A stretch of DNA of 10,716 bases from Porticoccaceae bacterium. Its GTDB lineage: Bacteria; Pseudomonadota; Gammaproteobacteria; Pseudomonadales; Porticoccaceae. The notes under the pieces were generated by a model. That model had not been told where the DNA came from. It saw only the letters and a list, made by a program, of their open reading frames with translations, and searched no databases. How positions within the stretch are numbered: the stretch's first letter is position 1; each line of letters begins with the position of its first letter. Shown here piece after piece: positions 1 through 6,469 of the stretch. A program made the translations under genes and the position numbers. The stretch covers positions 1-10,716 of the forward strand of contig NZXB01000053.1 of assembly GCA_002701765.1 (NCBI GenBank), given 5' to 3'.

Positions 1-572
1 CAATCGGGCTCGTAGTAACTGGGAAAATACACTGGATTGGCGCGGGGCTTGCTGCTTTGATTCCACTTTTGAAGTGGGTAATCGTTTGGGGCTGGCGCGC
101 CCTTCCGCTACTTCGAATGTTTGGCTTTTCCAAGCAAATCCCCTCTCAATTCAGAACCAAGAGTCTATTCGTTACGATAAATTTTGCCAGTCAAGACATA
201 GATGGTGAAATTTTGACTGGAACATTTGAGGGAAAACGACTTAGTGAGTTAACCATAGAAGAATTGCGACTCTTAGCTGACGAGTGGAGAGAAAATGACA
301 AAGAGTCCTTTATTCTGCTGCAAAGTTACATACTTCGGACCCGCGACAACAGTGGTTTTGAAGGGTCATCATACAGTGCAACAAAACCAGATATCTCGGA
401 ACTCACGCAAACAGAAGCACTGGAAATACTTGGCTTGGATCCTGATGCGACTAAGAGCCAAGTGCAAAAAGCACATAAGCGACTGATCCAAAGGTTGCAT
501 CCCGATCGCGGAGGAAGCGATTACTTGGCAGCTAAAATTAATGCCGCAAAAGACAAACTGACATCACGTTGA
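1..572 (+). CDS. Membrane-anchored J-domain protein (DnaJ type III, Tim14-like layout), 5' end outside window
   Basis: The frame is open from position 3 to the TGA at 570-572 (189 codons). It has no stop upstream inside the window, so the true start lies to the left. The TTG at 57 is internal to the hydrophobic segment and is not a credible start. The first roughly 40 residues are hydrophobic and Trp/Leu-rich and look like a transmembrane anchor. A charged linker follows, and the last roughly 52 residues form a J domain: an ALEILGLDPDAT-like helix I entry, a Lys/Arg-rich helix II, the HPD motif at 498-506, then RGGSDYLAAKIN. The protein ends at the J domain, with no Gly/Phe or zinc-finger region, as in Tim14-like membrane J proteins. 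From the family, HPD stimulates DnaK ATPase, so the likely role is recruiting DnaK to the inner membrane. The client is unknown. Small membrane proteins of this design are widespread in gammaproteobacteria. Confidence 0.85.
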   Translation, partial: IGLVVTGKIHWIGAGLAALIPLLKWVIVWGWRALPLLRMFGFSKQIPSQFRTKSLFVTINFASQDIDGEILTGTFEGKRLSELTIEELRLLADEWRENDKESFILLQSYILRTRDNSGFEGSSYSATKPDISELTQTEALEILGLDPDATKSQVQKAHKRLIQRLHPDRGGSDYLAAKINAAKDKLTSR

Positions 573-877
573 CCTATATGAGAAAACCTAACCGTCAGTT
601 AGCTGGTAAATATGCCTTGGTTTGACTCACTAATTAAATGAATATACCTGCCCAACTATTCATAGGAGTCTTCAAAAACTCGATTGATCTATTATGTTGA
701 CTGAACCAGTCAGATATCAAGTCACAAGTTAGCGGGTGTCTTAGAGTCAAACTGCTTAAGTCTGTTACGAAAGACTTATCCAGACTTTTAAATTTTTCGC
801 GAATTAGATGCCGATAGTCAAGAGCCTATATATTCTAAAAATTGAGAGCGATAATGCCCCCAGATTTCGAAAATCAA
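573..877. other. Gene-poor intergenic stretch, no recognised gene
   Basis: No convincing reading frame, tRNA or repeat is seen in these 305 bp. There are two small perfect inverted repeats. One at 698-712 has 6 bp arms around a 3-base loop. The other at 757-778 has 7 bp arms TAAGTCT/AGACTTA around an 8-base loop. Neither is directly followed by a T-run, so neither is called as an intrinsic terminator of the J-domain gene. The stretch may be decayed coding sequence, but nothing recognisable remains. Confidence 0.5.
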
Positions 878-1132
878 TTAATCAGGAGTTAGATCTTCAG
901 GGCGAGAGAGCCCCTTGATTGACGCATAGCAAAGTATTAAATCGACATTACCAATGACTTTTTCTTTTATTTCAAGATATGGCATATAAGGCCATTCAAT
1001 GTCATCAACAACATCATAATCCGCGGCAATTTTGTGTATACCGTCAAAATAATTACCTGCCTGAAAGTTTTTTACACAAATATTCTGAGTTGTCACTCTG
1101 AATCCCGCAGACCTATGTTTGGCGATCCGCAC
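878..1132 (-). CDS. Unrecognised 84-codon reading frame, possible gene remnant
   Basis: The frame opens with a GTG at 1132 and ends with TAA at 878-880. An in-frame TGA at 1142-1144 blocks any longer N-terminus, and a further in-frame stop lies just beyond. I see no Shine-Dalgarno sequence before the GTG. In favour of real or formerly real coding sequence, the codons are often purine-first (for example a GAT GTT GTT GAT GAC ATT GAA run). The product also has ordinary composition: an acidic, aromatic middle (DDIEWPYMPYLEIKEK) followed by a hydrophobic strand-like NVDLILCYASI and a polar tail. I recognise no family. It sits alone between the J-domain gene and dapE, facing away from dapE. It could be a small hypothetical gene, the C-terminal remnant of a larger lost gene, or chance. 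Confidence 0.35.
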   Translation of the reverse strand: MRIAKHRSAGFRVTTQNICVKNFQAGNYFDGIHKIAADYDVVDDIEWPYMPYLEIKEKVIGNVDLILCYASIKGLSRPEDLTPD

Positions 1133-1240
1133 AAAAAAATGTCAGAAGATTTAATCAAAATGGAAATAAGAAAAGTATATTAAAAAATCATTCTGGCCAG
1201 AGTAACAAATGCTAATTACAATTGAATTCCGATATAAAAA

Positions 1241-1247
1241 AGGAAAG
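1241..1247 (+). promoter_or_regulatory. Ribosome binding site that fixes the dapE start
   Basis: AGGAAAG lies upstream of ATG 1252, with 7 bases between AGGA and the ATG. It selects ATG 1252 over the in-frame TTG at 1222, which lacks such a site. Confidence 0.7.
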
Positions 1248-1251
1248 TTGC

Positions 1252-2388
1252 ATGCCATCTGACTCTACCACCCTCGAACTAGCTCGAGCTCTCATTTCGC
1301 GGCCGTCAATTACACCCAAAGATGAGGGATGCCAAGAAATTATAATAAATAGACTGCAGAATATTGGTTTCGATGTGACTCGACTCGATTACGGAGATGT
1401 AAAAAATTTTTGGGCTATTCGGGGTAATAGTGGTCCTATATTTTGTTTTGCTGGCCACACCGATGTTGTCCCTATTGGCGATGAAAGCAGTTGGGAGTTC
1501 AACCCTTTCAAACCCACGGTCCACAAGGGATTACTCTATGGTCGAGGGGCAGCAGATATGAAAGGTTCTCTTGCAGCAATGGTCGTTGCAACTGAACGTT
1601 ACTTTTCCTCGAGTACTACCCACAAATTTCGAATAGCCTTTCTAATTACTAGTGATGAAGAGGGAGAGGCAATAAATGGAACCCGGCGAGTTGTTGAGTG
1701 GTTGCAAAAACGAGAACTGCTCCCCAAATGGTGTGTTGTTGGCGAGCCTTCCAGTGCCAAGAATCTAGCTGATACTATAAAAAATGGGCGTCGAGGATCC
1801 CTTGGGTGTGTGTTAACCATTCACGGTATCCAAGGGCATGTGGCTTATCCACATCTAGCCAACAATCCCATTCATCAAGCCATGCCGGCATTGCAACATC
1901 TAATCGACGAAAAATGGGATGAGGGTAACAAAGATTTCCCACCCACGACCTTGCAAATATCTAATATTATGGCCGGATCAGGAGCGGTTAATGTAATCCC
2001 AGGCAAGCTAATCGTCAGATTTAATTTTAGATTTTCTACGGAACTCTCTGAACAAATTTTGAAAGACCGTACGTCCAGCATCATGAATGAGCATGGATTG
2101 AATCATGAGTTAGACTGGCAATTAACAGGTAAACCTTTTTTAACGAAGTGGGGTCCGCTAGTCGAAACAGCCAGCAATTCTATATCGAATGTAGTGGGTT
2201 ACAGACCTCAATTATCCACCGAAGGTGGAACCTCAGATGCAAGATTCATTGCGCCTATGGGTACCGAGGTCATCGAGCTTGGTCCTGTAAATAAAACCAT
2301 TCATAAAGTTAATGAACATGTGCGTGTAACCGATCTAGAAAAACTAACAGATATATACCAAGACCTCCTAGCACGCTTGATCATCTAA
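1252..2388 (+). CDS. dapE: Succinyl-diaminopimelate desuccinylase
   Basis: DapE hydrolyses N-succinyl-LL-2,6-diaminopimelate to LL-diaminopimelate and succinate in the cytoplasm, in the succinylase branch of lysine and peptidoglycan precursor synthesis. The product is a 378-residue M20 metallopeptidase, close to the 375 of E. coli DapE, and it aligns along its whole length. The di-zinc ligands and catalytic residues are all present: H69 (GHTDVV), D102 (AADMKG), E136 as general base and E137 as ligand (TSDEE), E165 (VGEPSS) and H351 (TIHK). H196 (QGHVAYP) matches the histidine donated across the dimer. Motifs NGRRGSL, NVIPG, FNFRFSTEL and the GGTSDARFIA segment are typical. ATG 1252 is chosen for its AGGAAAG site and because it matches the family's N-terminus; starting at TTG 1222 would add ten unconserved residues. 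It is transcribed alone here and converges on rsmJ. Confidence 0.97.
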   Translation: MPSDSTTLELARALISRPSITPKDEGCQEIIINRLQNIGFDVTRLDYGDVKNFWAIRGNSGPIFCFAGHTDVVPIGDESSWEFNPFKPTVHKGLLYGRGAADMKGSLAAMVVATERYFSSSTTHKFRIAFLITSDEEGEAINGTRRVVEWLQKRELLPKWCVVGEPSSAKNLADTIKNGRRGSLGCVLTIHGIQGHVAYPHLANNPIHQAMPALQHLIDEKWDEGNKDFPPTTLQISNIMAGSGAVNVIPGKLIVRFNFRFSTELSEQILKDRTSSIMNEHGLNHELDWQLTGKPFLTKWGPLVETASNSISNVVGYRPQLSTEGGTSDARFIAPMGTEVIELGPVNKTIHKVNEHVRVTDLEKLTDIYQDLLARLII

Positions 2389-2407
2389 AAAGTTTGAGCA
2401 AAGTTCA

Positions 2408-3244
2408 TTAATGGGGAGATGGTGATATTACAAATATATCAAAACGAGTCGTTTTACCCCGGATTGAATAGCTTGGCGGATGGTTGTCAAGATACTGTGC
2501 CCTGAGAGGTCGTTTCACTACCACGCGATATCGGGCTTTTTTAAGAGCCAATCTAAGCAAACTAGGCGCATCGTCATCCATCCCTACAATGCTATGAAAT
2601 GCCTGCATTTCCTTTCTCACTGCCGCGGATTTACGACGTTTTTGGTACATCGGATCGAGATAAATTACATCAGTTAAACCGGCATAAGTGCTAAGGAAGT
2701 TATCTCCATCCATATAAATAATCATCATTCGGTTTACAATATCTTTGATATCATAATCAAAAGTCCCGTAATCCGTGGCTCGTTCAAAACCGTTTTCAAG
2801 CAAGCTATAAATAACTGGATTACGCTCCACAAGCGTGACGAGGCAACCCAGTGAGGCGAGGATAAAGGCGTCATTTCCTAAACCCGCCGTTAAATCTGTG
2901 ACTTGAGGTCTAAAGTTCTTGTTGACACCAATAGCTCTTGCAATCGCTTCTTTTTTGATCCCACCTGAAAAACGCCTATACGCCAAACTTTTGCTTAAAA
3001 AATCACTGAAAATTGCTCCATGCTGTTTTAGACCTAAACACTTTAAACAAACTAGTGTGTCTCCAAACTCGATATAATAGCGCCTTCCCTTTTTAAGGTA
3101 CTCGTCTACATCCGTCTCGTTAAAGTCATTTCTATAATCCAAGCTTAGCCGTTCTGATAACGCTCTAGCTTTAGTTGCTAATTGAACATTAATACATAGA
3201 ATGAAAGCAATGTTATCGAAGTGCCCTCCAGCTACCAGATTCAT
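2408..3244 (-). CDS. rsmJ: 16S rRNA (guanine1516-N2)-methyltransferase
   Basis: RsmJ (formerly YhiQ) uses S-adenosylmethionine to make m2G1516 in helix 45 of 16S rRNA. The 278-residue product carries the family signature. A GAIFSDF segment and AYRRFSGG are near residues 77-95. The SAM-binding motif I is DLTAGLGNDAF (117-127), ERNP is at 140-143, the catalytic-type LDPMY at 196-200, KSAAVRKEM at 205-213, VVVKRP at 241-246 and RFDIF near the end. It is about 28 residues longer than E. coli RsmJ (250), with the extra length at the N-terminus and in internal loops. The ATG at 3244 has no strong Shine-Dalgarno sequence. No better start lies inside the conserved N-terminal FILCIN segment, so 3244 is kept. 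The stop is 19 bp from the dapE stop, tail to tail. Its upstream region is the DnaA-box-rich intergenic stretch. Confidence 0.95.
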   Translation of the reverse strand: MNLVAGGHFDNIAFILCINVQLATKARALSERLSLDYRNDFNETDVDEYLKKGRRYYIEFGDTLVCLKCLGLKQHGAIFSDFLSKSLAYRRFSGGIKKEAIARAIGVNKNFRPQVTDLTAGLGNDAFILASLGCLVTLVERNPVIYSLLENGFERATDYGTFDYDIKDIVNRMMIIYMDGDNFLSTYAGLTDVIYLDPMYQKRRKSAAVRKEMQAFHSIVGMDDDAPSLLRLALKKARYRVVVKRPLRAQYLDNHPPSYSIRGKTTRFDIFVISPSPH

Positions 3245-3373
3245 AGAGTTATTAAACTATTTGTTATATTTACTTCGTCTAATTTAAAAATAAGAACCAT
3301 AGTCAGAAACCGATAAAATGAAAAGGGGGGTCGATACTATAACTGCTTTAGCTATGTAACCCATCCAAACAAT

Positions 3374-3408
3374 TTATTCACATATATTGTGGATAACTTT
3401 GTGCATAA
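3374..3408. promoter_or_regulatory. Cluster of three DnaA boxes
   Basis: TTATTCACA at 3374-3382 (+) is followed by the perfect consensus TTATCCACA read on the - strand at 3388-3396, and TTATGCACA on the - strand at 3400-3408. All three fit TTATNCACA. Their starts are 14 and 12 bp apart, so the first box faces the other two. Such spacing would allow neighbouring DnaA protomers on roughly one DNA face. Three matches this close are very unlikely by chance even in AT-rich DNA. DnaA binding itself is inferred. Confidence 0.65.
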
Positions 3409-3524
3409 TCTATTTAGAATACGATGCGAGACCTGTAAAACAAAGGTCCTGACTTAAATTGATCAATTATTGACCAATTAATAAAGATGTTTAAAATCAG
3501 TTAGTTATGTTCTCTCAAATAAAC

Positions 3525-3537
3525 AATCAATGACTTA
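3525..3537 (+). promoter_or_regulatory. Candidate IHF site
   Basis: AATCAATGACTTA matches the IHF consensus WATCAANNNNTTR at every fixed position. It lies between the DnaA-box triplet and the fourth box, as a bending site would in an origin or regulatory complex. In AT-rich DNA a single match can arise by chance. Confidence 0.35.
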
Positions 3538-3577
3538 TGACGATTTTTTGACAGTTTTATAAGAAACATCAAGTATC

Positions 3578-3586
3578 TGTGGACAA
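3578..3586 (-). promoter_or_regulatory. Near-consensus DnaA box
   Basis: TGTGGACAA on the + strand reads TTGTCCACA on the - strand, one mismatch from TTATCCACA. It sits about 170 bp from the triplet and just before the A-tract-rich segment at 3600-3632. Confidence 0.4.
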
Positions 3587-3663
3587 TAAAATGTTCATTG
3601 TAAAAAAAATTGAAAAAATAGCAAAAACTTATTGCGCTATACAATTTATCGTGCTACGCGGCC

Positions 3664-3705
3664 TTACTACTTTTGCAATTTATATTTTTCGATAAATTTT
3701 AGTAA
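3664..3705 (-). other. AU-rich hairpin just downstream of the MBL-fold gene
   Basis: Beginning 15 bp after the MBL gene's stop on the transcribed strand, arms AATTTAT/ATAAATT (7 bp, 8-base loop) are nested within TTACTA/TAGTAA. It could cap the 3' end of the operon transcript. It has no G/C pairs in its core and is not followed by a U-run, so it is not a standard intrinsic terminator. Confidence 0.25.
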
Positions 3706-3719
3706 TATTGCAAGGTCAT

Positions 3720-4478
3720 CTAGTTCAACTCGAGCCATCCGCTTGTCTTATCCTGATGGGCGAAATGTATAGCATTTAGATCAATGCAGGTATTCTCTAT
3801 ACTCTCCACTATTCGGTCGATGCTATTATTCTTGTCACTGATATGCCCAAATATTAGCTGCTGCAGTCGGGTCTGATCAATTGCCTTCAAAAATTCGGCT
3901 ACCTGACTATTTTCAAGGTGCCCCCATTTACTGTCAATCCGCCTTTTAAGGTGAGAAGGGTAAGGTCCCGATCGAAGCATCTCTTTGTCATAGTTAGCCT
4001 CCAATAGCAAACCATCGCATATTTTATATTGCTCAACTATATATTTCGTAAAATGCCCTAAATCCGTAAGTATTCCGAGGCATAACGTCTTATTTGTAAA
4101 AATGTACTGAACGGGATCCGCCGCATCATGAGGAATTGGTACAGGAGTAATAGTTAAATCTCCGATGCTAAATTGATGATGATTTTCAATTAAGCGAAAT
4201 AGATCTGTAGTTTTATAACTGATAGCTCGTTTAGAGCCAACGGTGAGAAATACTGGAAGACTATACTTTGTGGCCAACGCCATGACGCCCATCCAATGAT
4301 CATGATGTTCATGCGTCACAAGAATGGCATCTAATTCATTCCCCGACAAACCCAAATGATTCAACCTACTAATGATTTGTTTAAGCGAAAATCCGCAATC
4401 AACCATAATACATGTTGACTCAGTTTTAATAATGGTCGAGTTGCCCCCGCTACCACTCCCCAGAGAAGCAAACTTCAT
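3720..4478 (-). CDS. MBL-fold metallo-hydrolase of the YycJ/WalJ type
   Basis: This 252-residue cytoplasmic metallo-beta-lactamase-fold protein has no signal peptide. The N-terminus (FASLGSGSGGNST) is typical of YycJ/WalJ-like hydrolases. Metal-binding motifs are in order: H56-E-H-H-D60-H61 (THEHHDH), PHD at 116-118, TDLGH at 138-142 with D139, and a late GH at 211-212. Family features EANYD and GHLEN are at 160-164 and 186-190. These proteins resemble nucleases or phosphodiesterases, but their substrate in gammaproteobacteria is not established, so none is assigned here. It begins 11 bp after bamC, and its GGA ribosome-binding triplet overlaps the bamC stop region, which suggests translational coupling. 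In Pseudomonas-type genomes the same gene follows dapA-bamC and precedes purC. Here no purC follows and the operon ends. Confidence 0.88.
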   Translation of the reverse strand: MKFASLGSGSGGNSTIIKTESTCIMVDCGFSLKQIISRLNHLGLSGNELDAILVTHEHHDHWMGVMALATKYSLPVFLTVGSKRAISYKTTDLFRLIENHHQFSIGDLTITPVPIPHDAADPVQYIFTNKTLCLGILTDLGHFTKYIVEQYKICDGLLLEANYDKEMLRSGPYPSHLKRRIDSKWGHLENSQVAEFLKAIDQTRLQQLIFGHISDKNNSIDRIVESIENTCIDLNAIHFAHQDKTSGWLELN

Positions 4479-4489
4479 AAATCAAAATC

Positions 4490-5518
4490 CTAAGAGAGAT
4501 TGCTGCGCAGCAAACCCAACAGACGCAACGATTCCGAATCAACAAGTTGTTCGCCATTATGATCCCTTAGTTTAACTTTCACATAATCTTTAGTGCGCTC
4601 GATGAGAATTCGATAGTTGGATTCGAGAATTTTCTGCTTCTTGCGACCTCCAAACAGGCGCTTAAAAAAGCCTGCTTCTTCCTCTAACTCGGGAGTATAA
4701 TTCACATAGATAAGGCCTTCGGTCCTATTTTTGTCCACTATTGAAAAACCACCGCGCGATGCCGAATAATTAACTGATGCCCAACATCGATCGTAATTAA
4801 GAGCGATGCTAATGTATGCTTCCTCCGCGTCGCCAGACGAAATAGCTACTTTTGCGTCACCACCGATTTTTTGGGCCAAGAGAGAAACCTGCGAATAGTT
4901 GGTCGTCGAAGCCAGGTCATTAGCGAGCATCTCCAACATATCCTCCTCTCGATTATCATTATCGGAGAGGGCTGGCCAACTAACCATATCTTCGGCTGAT
5001 AGTGGGCTTTGCTGGTGTAATGCGGAAATTTCGGTACTGTTGAATTGAACCCCCGGCTCAATAATAAATCTAAACCTGTGGCTGTGATCCTCATCCGACT
5101 TAAAATTAATACCCGCGGTCTCAATAATGCCCGATGTACCGTCCGCAATGGCGGTGGGAATGCCGTTGCGACTTAAAATATTTCTAACACGAGGCCAAAC
5201 CTCACTAGGCGCCAAGTTAATGAGAACCCAACGTCTGTCTTCAAAGCTTTGGATCTTCACTACTTGTTCAAAATTATTTATCGAGGCCGGCTGAGGTCGC
5301 GGAACTTCGTAGTCATAAGTCAATTTTTCTAAACCCGATATCGGCGGGATAGGATATATCTGACCTATATTTGATTTGTCCATTCCATCAGGAATAATAA
5401 TTGGCTCGACCTCTTCGGACAATAAATAATCATTCGATCGATCTCTCAAACCTAACCAACCGCATCCAGCCAAACTTATACATAAAAGAGCAATCACAAA
5501 ACCTTTAATAGCTTTCAT
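4490..5518 (-). CDS. bamC: Outer membrane assembly lipoprotein BamC
   Basis: BamC (NlpB) is a lipoprotein of the BAM complex, which inserts beta-barrel proteins into the outer membrane. Starting at ATG 5518, the product is 342 residues, against 344 in E. coli. It has a short Lys-containing N-terminus, a hydrophobic segment and the lipobox L16-A-G-C19. Gly at +2 after the lipidated Cys fits outer-membrane sorting. A low-complexity Pro/Ile-rich region (about 20-90) corresponds to the extended segment that binds BamD in E. coli. It is followed by two domains consistent with the paired helix-grip folds, joined by an acidic linker (DNDNREEDMLEML). Sequence identity to E. coli is low, as is usual for BamC, so the call rests on lipobox, length, the C-terminal domain pattern and the dapA-bamC gene pair. 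GGGA six bases before ATG 5518 selects this start over TTG 5530. It lies 24 bp after dapA. Confidence 0.9.
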   Translation of the reverse strand: MKAIKGFVIALLCISLAGCGWLGLRDRSNDYLLSEEVEPIIIPDGMDKSNIGQIYPIPPISGLEKLTYDYEVPRPQPASINNFEQVVKIQSFEDRRWVLINLAPSEVWPRVRNILSRNGIPTAIADGTSGIIETAGINFKSDEDHSHRFRFIIEPGVQFNSTEISALHQQSPLSAEDMVSWPALSDNDNREEDMLEMLANDLASTTNYSQVSLLAQKIGGDAKVAISSGDAEEAYISIALNYDRCWASVNYSASRGGFSIVDKNRTEGLIYVNYTPELEEEAGFFKRLFGGRKKQKILESNYRILIERTKDYVKVKLRDHNGEQLVDSESLRLLGLLRSNLS

Positions 5519-5524
5519 ATTGTT

Positions 5525-5528
5525 TCCC
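5525..5528 (-). promoter_or_regulatory. Ribosome binding site for bamC
   Basis: GGGA on the - strand lies 6 bases before ATG 5518. It supports that start and the lipoprotein signal peptide that begins MKAIKG. Confidence 0.5.
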
Positions 5529-5542
5529 AACCTAAATAGATT

Positions 5543-6427
5543 TTAATCAATATTAATCATGGCATCACGCATTGCGGTCTCAATTGCAGAAATATTAGAG
5601 GCAGACATAGAGGTAAGAGGCAGACGCAACACGTTTTCTATATATCCCATCCTAGACAAAGCCCATTTTACAGGAATAGGATTAGATTCCAGAAAAAGCG
5701 CCAAATGCAAAGCCCTTAGCTTTTGATCAATATTATCGGCCTCAGAGTCAGCACCCGATAGCGCAGCTCTGCACATTTCAGACATTAGTTTGGGCACAAT
5801 ATTTGCCGTAACCGAGATATTACCATGAGCCCCCGCGATCATTAATTGTTTGGCCGACACGTCATCTCCGGAATAAACAGAAAATCTAGACGGCGTTTGC
5901 GATATTAGGGCAGCACCTCGTTCAAGATCTCCAGTGGCATCTTTAATGCCACAAATATTAGCCAGTTTCGCTAATTCAAGCACAGTATCAGTCGACATAT
6001 CGCAAGCCGTTCTACCAGGAACGTTGTATAGAATCTGGGGGATATCGACCTCCTCGGCAATCGTCTTAAAATGCAGGTAAAGACCATATTGCGTAGGCTT
6101 ATTATAATAAGGAGTAACCAGCAGGCACGCATCCGCACCGACTTCTTTTGCCGTTCGCGTGAGTGCTACAGCTTCTCTTGTACAATTCGCACCTGTTCCC
6201 GCGATGACCGGCAAACGCCCATTCACATATTGCACAACAAAATCTATCACGCGTGAATGTTCATTCACATTCAGGGTTGCCGATTCCCCAGTTGTTCCAA
6301 CTGTTACAATACCATCTGTTCCTTGATCTACATGCCAATCGATCAATGATTTAAGCGAACCCCAATCGATATCATGTGAATTAACATGAAACGGGGTAAC
6401 CAAGGCCACCAAACTACCAGTAATCAT
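5543..6427 (-). CDS. dapA: 4-hydroxy-tetrahydrodipicolinate synthase
   Basis: DapA condenses pyruvate with aspartate semialdehyde, the first committed step to diaminopimelate and lysine, in the cytoplasm. The 294-residue product is a full-length (beta/alpha)8 aldolase-family protein (E. coli: 292). The Schiff-base lysine is K162 (CGIKDATG). The catalytic triad is T45, Y134 and, from the neighbouring subunit, Y107. R139 (VPGRT) would bind the substrate carboxylate. VGTTGES (43-49) and TPYYNKP (105-111) are intact. In the lysine feedback site, S49, A50, H57, N81, E85 and Y107 are kept, but the position of E. coli H53 is V54. Feedback inhibition is therefore likely but perhaps altered. ATG 6427, not TTG 6430, is the start: it gives the family N-terminus MITGS and lies 8 bases from a GGGAG. 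It is third in the presumed operon, between the lpxL-type gene and bamC. Confidence 0.97.
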   Translation of the reverse strand: MITGSLVALVTPFHVNSHDIDWGSLKSLIDWHVDQGTDGIVTVGTTGESATLNVNEHSRVIDFVVQYVNGRLPVIAGTGANCTREAVALTRTAKEVGADACLLVTPYYNKPTQYGLYLHFKTIAEEVDIPQILYNVPGRTACDMSTDTVLELAKLANICGIKDATGDLERGAALISQTPSRFSVYSGDDVSAKQLMIAGAHGNISVTANIVPKLMSEMCRAALSGADSEADNIDQKLRALHLALFLESNPIPVKWALSRMGYIENVLRLPLTSMSASNISAIETAMRDAMINID

Positions 6428-6435
6428 CAAACAAT

Positions 6436-6440
6436 CTCCC
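6436..6440 (-). promoter_or_regulatory. Ribosome binding site for dapA
   Basis: GGGAG on the - strand is 8 bases before ATG 6427 and only 5 before the adjacent TTG 6430. The spacing and family alignment favour the ATG. Confidence 0.6.
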
Positions 6441-6469
6441 TCATGTTAGTGCCAATTTTAACTCTACTC

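Larger units (their letters stand above)
3245..3719. other. AT-rich intergenic region with DnaA-box cluster; origin-like or DnaA-binding locus
   Basis: This 475 bp stretch between the MBL gene's stop and the rsmJ start has no plausible gene and is visibly more AT-rich than its flanks. It holds three matches to TTATNCACA within 35 bp (3374-3408), a one-mismatch box at 3578-3586 and an IHF-consensus match at 3525-3537. It also has an A-tract-rich segment around 3600-3632. There is a single GATC site (3461), unlike the GATC-dense E. coli oriC. dnaA, dnaN, gyrB, rpmH, mnmG and mioC are all absent from the window. It must also contain the rsmJ promoter, for which I see no strong -35/-10 pair. Candidates are a chromosomal origin at an unusual site, a DnaA-titrating locus, or DnaA control of rsmJ. 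Confidence 0.45.

Noticed and set aside
698..778. Two small hairpins (698-712, 757-778) as terminators of the J-domain gene
   Set aside because: Short AT-containing stems with no U-run and more than 120 bp from the stop; likely chance.
1222..1251. Longer dapE from TTG 1222
   Set aside because: No ribosome binding site, ten unconserved residues, and AGGAAAG points to ATG 1252.
1845..1853. Perfect DnaA box TTATCCACA inside dapE
   Set aside because: It encodes part of the conserved AYPH segment of DapE and stands alone, so coding constraint explains it.
3325..3330. Run of six G in the AT-rich intergenic region
   Set aside because: A single homopolymer with no repeat partner, and no gene start at a useful distance on either strand.
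4846..5148. 100-codon open frame antisense-frame to bamC, and similar long frames inside dapE, lpxL and the COG3146 gene
   Set aside because: They overlap well-supported genes in other frames, have no family resemblance and no ribosome binding sites.
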